Shown in pieces: positions 1-9,172 of a stretch of DNA of 64,000 nucleotides (its first letter is position 1; the number at the start of each line of letters is the position of its first letter). The notes under the pieces are model-generated. The model had not been told where the DNA came from and searched no databases. It saw only the letters and a program-made list of their open reading frames with translations. Location: NCBI GenBank assembly GCA_003049435.1, contig PYSQ01000032.1:1-64000 (forward strand), given 5' to 3'. This DNA is from Nakataea oryzae (Eukaryota > Ascomycota > Sordariomycetes > Magnaporthales > Magnaporthaceae). Made by a program: the position numbers and the translations under genes.

Positions 1-1359
1 GCGCCCGCGCAGCAGGCGGCAGCGGCGGCGCCCGCCCCCGTGTGGAGGATGATGCGCCAGGCCTTCCTGGGGCGGCGCGCCCCCGCGCGCCCGGACGCCA
101 AGTACCCGCCCATCTCGTCCATCCCGCGAACCCCCGCCGCCCGCCTGCAGCAGGCCTCGCCGCCGCCGCCCGACATGCCCGACGGGCCCGTGCCGGCCCC
201 GAGCGACGACGGGCCCGCCAACAACGACACGGTGCTCTACCTCGCCTACGGCTCCAACCTCGCGGCCGCCACCTTCCTCGGCATGCGCGGCATCCGGCCC
301 GTGTCGCAGGTCAACGTGCGCGCGCCCTCGCTGCGCCTCGTCTTCGACCTGCCGGGCGTGCCCTACATGGAGCCGTGCTTCGCCAACACGGCCGTCCGCA
401 AGCTCCCCAAGCTGCCGCCGCCGCCGCCGGGCTTCCCGACCCCGCCCGGCGGCCCGACCCCGATCCCTCCCCCGGGCCCGCTGGCCGAGACGCCAGAGCA
501 GCAGCAAAGGCCGCCGACACGGACAAACAGCCACGGCGACCCCGTCTGGGACGGCGGGCTCATCGGCGTCGTGTACGAGGTGACGCGCGAGGACTACGCC
601 ACCATCATCCGCACCGAGGGCGGCGGCTCCTCGTACCGCGACATCCTCGTCCCCTGCCTCGAGCTGCCGCCCGCCATCGCGGTCCCCGAGAAGCCCAGCC
701 CCGTGCCCGCGCTGCCCAGGCCTTTTCTGGCCCACACACTGTTTGTGCCGCCCGCCGTCCCCATCGACGACGGTGACGACCACCACGAGACCAGGGATGG
801 CGACGATGACGACGACGACAAGCCCAAGCCCCATCTCCCCTGGTACTCCCGCTTCCTCAGCCACGCCCGCCGCCCGGACCCGGACCGCGCCCAGCCGAGC
901 GCGCGCTACCTGAACCTGATCCGCGACGGCGCCCGCGAGCACGACCTGCCGGCCGACTACCGCGCCTGGCTCGACTCGCTGGCCAGCTACACCGTCACGA
1001 GCCCGCGCCAGACGGCCGCGCAGGTGCTGGTCCAGGCCCTTTTCCTGCCGCCCCTCGTCGCCCTCATGGTCGTCGGCGGCTGGCTGGGCCGCCGCGACGG
1101 GTCCGGCAGGAACTCGCTCTGGGTCCAGGTCGCCATGGGCATGCTGTCGTGGGCCATGTGGTGGGCCCACGATAGGGTGCTGTGCCCCGTCTTTGGCGAC
1201 GGCGAGCGCACCGAGGAGCTGCAGCGCGACGTCGCCTGGCGCGCCCAGGCGCCGACGCGCCGCATGAGGACCCCGAGTTTGATGCTGGCGAGGTCTGGCC
1301 TGGACTCTTGCGACGACGACGAGAAGGCGCTGCTGAGGTGCAACGAGGCGTCCATGTGA
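1..1359 (+). CDS. gamma-glutamylcyclotransferase-like membrane protein (5' end outside window)
   Basis: The frame is open from base 1 and the first in-frame ATG is at 49, in an Ala/Pro-rich stretch, so the true start and perhaps upstream exons lie outside the window. The segment LYLAYGSNLAAATFLG is the N-terminal signature of the gamma-glutamylcyclotransferase/BtrG-like fold. The IRTEGGGSSYRDI segment carries the probable catalytic Glu (codon at 616). Proteins of this family release 5-oxoproline from gamma-glutamyl compounds; GliK of the gliotoxin cluster is a fungal relative. A Pro-rich and an Asp-rich low-complexity insert interrupt the fold. The C-terminus has two hydrophobic stretches (about bases 1024-1085 and 1117-1170), so it is probably membrane-anchored. 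No secondary-metabolism genes are nearby, so a GliK-like role in a cluster is not supported. Family call is good; substrate unknown. Confidence 0.8.
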   Translation, partial: APAQQAAAAAPAPVWRMMRQAFLGRRAPARPDAKYPPISSIPRTPAARLQQASPPPPDMPDGPVPAPSDDGPANNDTVLYLAYGSNLAAATFLGMRGIRPVSQVNVRAPSLRLVFDLPGVPYMEPCFANTAVRKLPKLPPPPPGFPTPPGGPTPIPPPGPLAETPEQQQRPPTRTNSHGDPVWDGGLIGVVYEVTREDYATIIRTEGGGSSYRDILVPCLELPPAIAVPEKPSPVPALPRPFLAHTLFVPPAVPIDDGDDHHETRDGDDDDDDKPKPHLPWYSRFLSHARRPDPDRAQPSARYLNLIRDGAREHDLPADYRAWLDSLASYTVTSPRQTAAQVLVQALFLPPLVALMVVGGWLGRRDGSGRNSLWVQVAMGMLSWAMWWAHDRVLCPVFGDGERTEELQRDVAWRAQAPTRRMRTPSLMLARSGLDSCDDDEKALLRCNEASM

Positions 1360-1692
1360 TTACTTTTACTTTGGTCCGTTTTTGAATCATGGCTGGGGCG
1401 TTTTGGAGGACTCTGATATTCGCACATGTAGAAATAATACCATCGCGCCTGTTTTACACCACTGGAACTCCTGCATCTCCTCCAAATGCAGTGAATCAAG
1501 GTTGCACACGTCGTGTTTGTGTTGCTTTTGGCCTGCATGACGCTCGGTCAAAGGCAAAACTCTTCGCTGGACCGCTTATCTTGCATCCACATACTATTCA
1601 GCTAGCAGTGAAATACAGTCTATTTCCAAAGACAAAAACGCTCGTCATACACATCATCTACCTGTGCCAATGCCCTCTTCAGCCGCACCCGT
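1360..1692. other. intergenic, convergent 3' ends
   Basis: Lies between the 3' ends of the cyclotransferase-like gene and the G3P dehydrogenase gene. It is AT-richer than its flanks, as expected for two 3' UTRs. No gene or repeat seen. Confidence 0.6.
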
Positions 1693-3261
1693 CTATTTCT
1701 TCTCCTTCTTTATCATGTGCTTTTGCCGGATGACCAGGCCAGGAAGATCGTCCACGTTGGCTCTGCCCTCCAGAATGTCTATCACACGACAATCAGTTAG
1801 CAACGGTTTTTTTGTCAAGAAAAAGGAGTACCGTGAATAAGACGCCCTGGGTGACTTACCATTAACAGTCGTGAACAGGGGGTAGTCGCCCTCGCGGCCA
1901 CGGGTCTTGAGGAAGTTGTTGACCTCCTTCGCGGTCGAGGTACCCTGCAGCTTCTGGCCGTTGAGCTCCTTCTCCTCCACCTCGGCGACCGAGACTGAAC
2001 GCTTCACGGCCATGCTCGCGCAGCGGAAGTTACGGCCGCTGATGCAGGATGTAATTACATCGGCCACGCCCGCGCTCTCGAGCAGGATGGTGAACGGATC
2101 CACCGACTCGCCAAAGAACTCGCGCCCAAACTTGAGCATCTCGGCAAGGCCCACGCGGATGACAGCCGACTGCACGTTGGATCCCCAGCCCTTGCCGTCG
2201 ACGAAACCGGCAGCCAGCGCGACGATGTTTTTGAGGGCGCCGCTGAGCGACACACCCGCCACGTCGTACACCATCGACACGGAAAAGTAGGGGCGATCGA
2301 ACAGCATCTGGAGCGTTTCGTGGTCCAGCGGCGGATACGACTCGGGCAAGGGCGTCAGTTTGGCCTTGGTCCTGCGACCCCTGTCACCGTTGCCGTTGCC
2401 GTTGCCGTTGCCGTTGGCATCGGCCGCAGTGAACTTCAGGTCGGGCAGGTTGATCTGGACTGGTGAGCGGTCGCGCGGGGTCGCGGCGCGGCTGTTGTCC
2501 ATCGGGGGCGGGTCGTAGGCGATGGTGGTCTCGCTAACACCCTCCTCGGCCGCGATTTGAGAGGCGACATTGGCGCCCGAGAGAGCGCCGCAGTAGATGC
2601 CCAGGCTCTCGCCGATGACCTCGCAGAAGAGGTTGATGCCGTCGCCCGAGACATCAACCCCCTTGATGCACGAGATGCCGCGGGCGTAGGGCAGGATGTG
2701 GCCCTTGATCTGCTTGCACACGTTTCCGAGGAACTCGTGGGGCAGGTTGAAGATGAGTATGGACGAGCCGGCGACGGCGTCGGTGAGAGAGGGGTTGGCG
2801 ACCACGTTGGAGGGCAGGCTGACGCCCGGCAGGTACTTGACGTTCTCGTGGTGGGTGTTGATGATCTCGGTGAGCTTCTGGGGCTCGTCGCCGAGCGAGG
2901 CGTCGTAGTAGGGCGAGTCGTGCGGTAATGCCACCTTCTCCTCGTACACCCACATCTGCACATCCTCCTCGAACACGTCCTTGTGCTCCCGCGTGCTCTC
3001 GGCCACGATCTTTGCGATGGTCGAGCCCCAGTTGCCGGAGCCGATAACCGTCACCTTGTGGCGCTTCTCGTGGCCGCCGAGGGACGCCATTGTGCTCAGC
3101 GTTCTGCTGGCGTTGCTGTTGGGAAGTGGCAGTCGTCTAACCGCGGGGGCGAAGCGATGAGAATGTTGGGGGAGATGCAGGATGCGCGGGGCTCGAGAGA
3201 CAAGCAGTTTTCGTGCCTTGGACGTCCGTTGGCAGACGGCAACGGAAAGCAGCAGTTGCAT
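1693..3261 (-). CDS. glycerol-3-phosphate dehydrogenase [NAD+], possible dual start
   Basis: Reduces dihydroxyacetone phosphate to glycerol 3-phosphate with NADH, feeding glycerol and phospholipid synthesis. Exons 1860-3261 and 1693-1778; the 81-nt intron 1779-1859 (GTAAGT...TAG) is in frame without a stop and easily missed. Splicing restores TVNDILEGRANVDDLPGL, the expected C-terminal end. From the ATG at 3090 (438 aa) the dinucleotide site VIGSGNWGS has its glycines at 17, 19 and 22, and GALKNIVALAAGF carries the catalytic Lys. An insertion rich in Asn-Gly, encoded by five CCGTTG units, precedes KLTPLPESYPPLDHE; insertions here are usual in filamentous fungi. The upstream ATG at 3261 adds 57 residues rich in Arg with no Asp or Glu, which looks like a mitochondrial presequence. 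A TATATA at 3347-3352 would place both starts on one transcript. Confidence 0.93.
   Translation of the reverse strand: MQLLLSVAVCQRTSKARKLLVSRAPRILHLPQHSHRFAPAVRRLPLPNSNASRTLSTMASLGGHEKRHKVTVIGSGNWGSTIAKIVAESTREHKDVFEEDVQMWVYEEKVALPHDSPYYDASLGDEPQKLTEIINTHHENVKYLPGVSLPSNVVANPSLTDAVAGSSILIFNLPHEFLGNVCKQIKGHILPYARGISCIKGVDVSGDGINLFCEVIGESLGIYCGALSGANVASQIAAEEGVSETTIAYDPPPMDNSRAATPRDRSPVQINLPDLKFTAADANGNGNGNGNGDRGRRTKAKLTPLPESYPPLDHETLQMLFDRPYFSVSMVYDVAGVSLSGALKNIVALAAGFVDGKGWGSNVQSAVIRVGLAEMLKFGREFFGESVDPFTILLESAGVADVITSCISGRNFRCASMAVKRSVSVAEVEEKELNGQKLQGTSTAKEVNNFLKTRGREGDYPLFTTVNGKSPRASYSRYSFFLTKKPLLTDCRVIDILEGRANVDDLPGLVIRQKHMIKKEKK
2387..2416 (-). repeat. hexanucleotide tandem repeat inside the G3P dehydrogenase gene
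   Basis: Five consecutive CCGTTG units (plus strand) encode alternating Asn-Gly in the family-variable insertion of the enzyme. Copy number can be expected to vary between strains without breaking the frame. Confidence 0.9.
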
Positions 3262-4786
3262 GCAGCGGGGTAGAAGCGGATGGAGTGGTGATGCAGAACA
3301 AGAACAAAGAGATCAAGCAGCAGAAGGAGGCAGTCAGCCAGCCAGGTATATACCCCGGGCTAATATAGGCAGTCGCGTGCCCACTCGGCCCAGTGCGCCT
3401 TTCCCGGCCGAGGCCCAACAGGCCCAGACGCAAATTTCAGCCCGCCGTCGACAGCCGCCAACCGCACGGAAAGCGCCGGATTGCCTGGCTGGGTCGATCG
3501 ACAGACAGCCTGGGGGGGTCCCTGCCGGGCACTTGTCGGCACGCAGGTTGCTGGTGGTCGCAAAAACGCAGGCGGAGCTCGGGTGGGCGGGGAGGCGATG
3601 ATGATGCGCGGCTGACGGCGCTGGAGGAGGCGTGAAGGCTCTGCTCCTGCGCCGACGGGGCTTTGCTGGGGCCGTCAGCGATAATCAGCGTGGGGCACGC
3701 CGTCCCAACAAGATGGGGCCGCCAAGCCCACGCCCACCCGGCAGCCAGCATGATGATGTAATGGGTGGGCAGATGGTATGGCAGTTTGCCCACCGCCTGC
3801 CCCTTGCGGCCGCCTTATCGGCCACAGCCCTGGAATTGCCGCCAGGGGGCGTGCTGGGTCCCCCCCTCGGCAGCGGGCGCTGCGCTGCCGAGGCCCAAGC
3901 CAAAAATAGCCCCCTGCCTGCGCACGCGATTTGGGCCCGCGGCAAGCACGCGCTGCCGAGATCCTCGATTGCATCGCGACAAAGCGGCAGATCATTTGGC
4001 TGAGCCGAGGGGGGAGTGAGCCACCGAGAGGCCACACAGACCCATCTCATGGGCAGGAGATCCTCGGCCGAACCCGCTCCTCGTGCCTGGCTATCTGCCT
4101 GCCAGTGGCCGGGTGCTGGCCGGAAACCCGCCCCCGAAGCATGGGAGCCGCGTCGAAGCTTGCAACGTGGTAGCCACGGCTGCAGCCCTGGAAGAGCCGC
4201 TTCTAGTGCCAGGGCACCCGACCCGCGCGCGCGCATGCCAGCCCTATTAGCATTCCTCGGTCGCCTCGGCTTGAGCTAGGCCCTGTCTTTTCGCGACGCG
4301 AGCTCCTCTCGGTGCCCCGCCGACAACGTGATGACGATGAAGCCGGGGGCCGCCGTCTGAAGGGGAAGAGTTCACCACATCTTTCTGTTTCTTGATCCGA
4401 TAGCTGAACCGACGGCGGACACCGCCGCCAGCATCAGACTTGGACTTTAGGCTTGCACCTCTCATGCCATCTCTTGTGGTATTTTTACATTCATCTCTCC
4501 ATATTGTTGCCTCTTTTCACTCCCAATATGCCCCTACCGACATTGTCATTCCAAGTTGCTGTGCGCCACGTGCAAGTTGACTAAATTGCACGCACTCCTT
4601 TGTCCGTTACAGTCGCCCATCTTGGCCCACCCGCTTGGTATTTCTTGTTATTTCTCATCAGAAAACAGCGGGGTCGCCTGGCAACTTCGATAGCCCTGCA
4701 TGGTAGCATCACCGTCAGCAAACAATGTCAACCCGAGATCTAGGCGCACCATGTTGGCCTCATGACCCTGTCGCTCCATGCGGAGC
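3262..4786. other. intergenic, promoter side of G3P dehydrogenase
   Basis: About 1.5 kb of GC-rich DNA upstream of the dehydrogenase (minus strand) and downstream of the DUF1996 gene. A TATATA element sits at 3347-3352. The many short open frames lack domain-like composition. No gene seen. Confidence 0.6.
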
Positions 4787-5974
4787 TCAAGCATGCTTAC
4801 ATCCTTCGACATGCTCCGGAACAGCTTGTGCCTTTTTGCACTTGACTGCGTCCTCGGTACTCTGTACCTTGAGCTTTTTGCACCTGTCCATCCTGCAGCG
4901 GGCATCCAGCGCCCGTTGGAGAGCATCGCCCTTCCAGCCATACATATAGCCACCGTACTGGCCGTAACCGACGCTGCGAAGCACGAGGCAATCGTTCAGC
5001 AGACTCGAACCTTCGCCAGAACAGCTAGCGAAGAGGACTGGGTGACTCACGTGTCGCCAAACGAATACACAAAGGGCTGGCGGCCATCTTCAGGCCACAG
5101 CTCCGGCTTGTTGAACTCTCGCGTGTCCCAGACGATCTCGTACATGAGCTGGGGGAGGTGTACCGGGTGCGAGGCCGGGCAGGGCCCGCCGGACTCGAAG
5201 CTGCCGGTTGCCGGATACGCGACGTGTGATCGGTGGTCCGCGCTGTCGTGGTTCCTGCCGTCCCAGCACGTCGGGAACGTGATGGTCGTTCGGATGCCGC
5301 CGTGGCAGAAGCCCCGGGGGAGCGATGCGGTGTCCAGGCCGGTGCAAGGCGGCCCACTGGGGCTGTTCTGGCCCAGGTCGTCCATGCATCGGTGGCAGAT
5401 CTGCCGCTGCTGTCCTGCCGCTTGTCTATGCGTTGGGTCACCAGCGACCATGCGGAGCCCCTTTAAGGGTGCGACCATTTCACCACCTCGGTCAGCTTCT
5501 CGTTTTGCAGCGACTCGACCCCCATCCATTCCCTTCTGCGCAGTCGCTGCCGGCCACGCTTACCGGTCTGAACGCCACGACCCTCGTCCTGCCATCATAC
5601 GGAGGGATGTAATAAACAGTAACGCCGCCGTCGCCCCTTAGGCCCAGATTCGGCATCTGCGGCACGCGCTTGTAGGTGCCGTTGCGCGCCCTGAAGAACA
5701 GGCTCGCCGTCCAGTAGTTGGAGAAGTCCTCGCTGAAGGAGCACGTCGTGCAGTTGGACCGCCCGACCGGGTCGTGGAGGTCGTGGTCGGCCGCCAGCAG
5801 GTCGAACGCGCTGCCGCCGACAACCTGCTGCAGGTGCGGGCTCTGGCGCGCGCCCGGGTGCGCGACGGGGTCGAGCCGCTCGACCGAGAGCTGCGAGCAC
5901 TGGTATCGCAGCATCTGCTGTGCGAGCGCCGCCCAGCCCCCGAGGGAGAGGAGCGCTACGATGGCGCTCTGCAT
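4787..5974 (-). CDS. secreted DUF1996 family protein
   Basis: Three exons: 5564-5974, 5051-5460, 4787-4973. Introns 5461-5563 (GTAAGC...AAG) and 4974-5050 (GTGAGT...CAG) join in phase and give 335 aa. The start at 5974 opens with a signal peptide (MQSAIVALLSLGGWAALAQQ); longer upstream frames add unlike sequence. Family landmarks run in order: QVVGGSAFDL, SFSEDFSNYWTASLFF, RVPQMPNLGL, VTVYYIPPYDG, FRPGLRMVAGDP across splice one, ICHRC, TFPTCWDG, MYEIVWDTREFN and VYSFGDTVGYGQYGGYMYGWKGDALQRA across splice two, here cited as two parts: VYSFGDT and GYGQYGGYMYGWKGDALQ. DUF1996 proteins are secreted or wall-associated in fungi and have no assigned reaction. No WSC or chitin-binding module is seen. 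Confident on family, none on function. Confidence 0.9.
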
Positions 5975-8900
5975 CGCAAGGGCGGGTGGGATGCCCGGCC
6001 GAGGCGGTCTATGTTTGGGATGTCCAAGATCGTCGCGGTGCGTCTCGACGGCAGGACGCAGGATGAGGCAGAAGGTGACTTTCACAATCAATATGCGCCA
6101 CTCATTCCTTCTTGCTGCGGCCAGATTGCATGGTAAACTTTCGCGAATATCGCGCCTCGCCGTTCCCAGGCAGAACACGAGACACAGTAGATGAGGAAGA
6201 AACGGGATCGTCCAAGTTGACACGAATGCTTCCTGGGAACCAGAGATTCTTTATCTTAATACTCCATCCGTCCATGGTCCCCGCTCGCACCTCGGAGCTG
6301 TGCCGATGGCCAAAACGGGATGTCTGCTTCGGGATGTAACCCGCCGGCTAATATGCAAAACCCCTCGACGTGGGGGACCGTCTGGCCACTCAGCTGCGCC
6401 GCAAGACTACCAAGCTGAGGATAGGCTTGAAGGGGTAGGCTTGGGACTTCAACAGAGGTTTTTTTTTCTTTCTTTCGGGGCATGATATTGATGCGCGTTC
6501 TCACGCCATTCCTCTCCCCTTCTGCGCCATCCTCGAGTCCAACGGGGAGTCGCCGGTTATGTTTATCAATCATGGGGAACATTCGTGCCTTTTAAACTCT
6601 GTACATCGGTCCCGGCTCGATCAAATCAGGACAGAAGCCCGCTATTATCTGGGGATAGAGAGCTGCACCTTCAGCACATGGGGAGGCCATCCCAAAGACC
6701 TACAGTGCAGCCAGCGCCTACGTAGGCCTAGTGCGCTTCAAAGGGAACACAGAGAGACCACCTTATGTAAGCCTACCGCGGCAGCTTGATGGACGCCTCC
6801 TGCGCTCAGCACAAATGTCGCTGCTTAATGACCAACTTACTAATCACATCTCCAAGTGCTGCTAGCCCTGTCAGATCCAATTGCTCTGCGCCCGATCTGC
6901 GTGTCGCCAGTGATCAGATCAATTAGCGAATCGGCATCGTCCACGCGCATCTTGTCACGGTGACCCCTGGAAGGGGCATTCCATGATTTTCAGGAACGCG
7001 CAGCCTCCGACCGCCGGTGTCTTTTTTTTTTATCTGCCTTCCGTTTCTGGCGCGGCCAGGGATGGGAGCTGTTCGGTTGCCAGCTTCGATGGCGTGGAGA
7101 AAGTCGATCGTCGGCAAAGCCAAGATTCGGCCAAAGCCAAAAACGTTGGGGGAGGGGCCTGCCTAACCGAAATCGATCGCAGAGAGAGAGGCGGTGGGCG
7201 CACCCGGGGCTGAGAGCACGCTTTTAATCCACAGCAGCTGTGCCCGGGACTGGGCATTCGCCCTGCGCTCGCTTTGCTCATGCACCCAGCATCCAGCATC
7301 CACCATGTCCGACCACGCAGCAGATCGTGGACCGTGGCCTGCTGCGGGCGAGTGGGTGGGTGGGTTCGTGGCCTGCAGCGACCTTTGTGATACGTCGATG
7401 ACGTATGCAGGTGTCGACGAGGCCGTCCAGCGGTTTTTGTCTCAGATGGAGCCCCCAGCAACGGCCGCAATGTCGAGCAGAGGGCAGAATCAGTCATGGC
7501 TTGAGGTGTGCAGGAGACGGGTCTCTAGCTATTGACACGAATTGAACGCGGCAAGCAGCGGCGGGACGAGTGCCACGAGCACACGGTGGTGCCTCCTCCC
7601 CTCTGCGCTCGCGGTGCTGATCCGCCAGATAATAGCGCGTGCTGGCTGACGGGCCCCATTTTCAGCGCATGGAGGGCGGGTAGCTCGGGATGGACCCGAG
7701 CGCGAGGGCCTGGCGGTGGGCGGTGGGCGGCTGCTCAGTGGGGTCCAGGTCTAGAATGGTGTCGTGATATCATGGATATCTCCTGTCCCCACCGCCCGCA
7801 GCTTCTGACCCGGCCTGGCCCCAGCTCCTTGGACACGGCCTCGTCCTGCGACTGCCCACGGGCTTGATGCAGGCAGGAGAAGGCGACGGGCGTCAAAACA
7901 CGGCTGCCCCCAGCCGAGCAGTGGCCACCTCCTGTAACCCGCTCGGCGGGTGCGAACTCCAGGCTACCTACCTGCGTGGCGTGGCAGCGAAAGGCTTGGT
8001 GGTGCGTGCTACCCGAGGTGAGGGGAAGAGAACAGCAGCCCCTCGCCGGGCAAGAAGCACCAAGCCAGCGCGCAACCGGCGCGTCGACGGGCTCCTGCAA
8101 CTGTCGCGCGTGGGGTTAGGCCCGGCGCCCAGCTCTTTGCTCCAAAGTGCAAGCTTCGGTGCGTGCCCCAGAATGGGCCCATCGCGCGTGCCGCTGCTAC
8201 CTTGCTGGACGGTGGACCAGAATGGCGGCGCTTTCGCTTCAGGCAGGCTGGTGGTGATGGCGAGGCAAGACGCACAGGGGGGCCCCCCGCCAGGGCGCTT
8301 TGCTCCTTTGGGCTTCGCCGCCCGACAGCGAGGCGAGGCCACCCCTGCCATCCGCGCTGCCGCAAGCTCCAGCCAGCAAGCTCGTCACTGCGCACTGCCG
8401 GCCGAGCTCTCCCGATTTGGGAGACTGCACAGGAGCGTCGCTGCTTGGCTGGGCATGCCCGGCTGTTGCGACAGCAGAAGCTTCCCGCTGCTGGCCAGCC
8501 AACTTCTCCGTGTCCCAGCCAGCCTGTCATCCTGGATGCCTGCTTCCTTCTTTTCTGCAAACACCCCCCCAGCAGGAGGGGCCAGAGCTGCTGGTGCTGG
8601 TGCTGGTGCTGCTCCCCCGTCGCCTGGGTTCCCGCCCAGCCCGAGGGAGCGTGCCTTTTTAAACCGTCTGCCTCCTCGAGGGCCGAGATGGTCTGCCACA
8701 ACCTGCATCCATCTCTTCACGGTCACCCGAACATCCCCTCCCCCCTAGGTCGCTTTCAGGCCGTCCGCAGCATTAGCCCGGGTTGCCAGCTCCATGGCAC
8801 GACACCACCACACCTTAAAAAAACGAAAAGAGAAATAAATAAAAAAAAAAGAATAATAAAAAAAATAGCTTAATCCAAACCTCCACATCTTCCGCACGCA

Positions 8901-9172
8901 CACTTTATCTGCCCGCCCGTTCTGTCATCCTTCTGCTCTGACCCCCTCCTGCTCTATTCCTGCTCTCTCTCCGGGCCCTGGCTCTGTTGCTGGCTTGCCA
9001 TTCGTTTCGTCGTCAGGTCGACATCGCCACGCCACTCCCGTTGAGACCCGACCCCTCGCGACGACCCGCTCTTGCGACGCGGGCAAGTGGGAACCCTCTT
9101 TGATGTGCGGCGAAGCACGTAGTATTAAACCCGCCGCGGGGCGCCCAAATTCCATTTTCTAGCCTTCTTGCA
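5975..9172. other. long divergent intergenic region
   Basis: About 3.2 kb between the 5' ends of the DUF1996 gene and the debranching enzyme gene. It is mostly GC-rich, with a T tract near 7021 and an A-rich tract at 8815-8871 followed by a CT-rich leader before the debranching start. Open frames of up to 294 codons (7864-8748) look like composition artefacts. No gene recognised. Confidence 0.55.
8815..8871. repeat. A-rich low-complexity tract
   Basis: Runs of A broken by single G, C or T bases, about 300 nt upstream of the debranching enzyme start. Such poly(dA:dT) tracts commonly exclude nucleosomes in fungal promoters. Confidence 0.7.

Noticed and set aside
4778..5641. 287-codon plus-strand frame
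   Set aside because: Overlaps exons of the DUF1996 gene on the other strand, where the family motifs and splice sites are found.
7864..8748. 294-codon plus-strand frame in the 3.2-kb intergenic region
   Set aside because: Several overlapping frames on both strands are open here because of GC content; composition is Arg/Ser/Ala-rich with no domain or splice logic.
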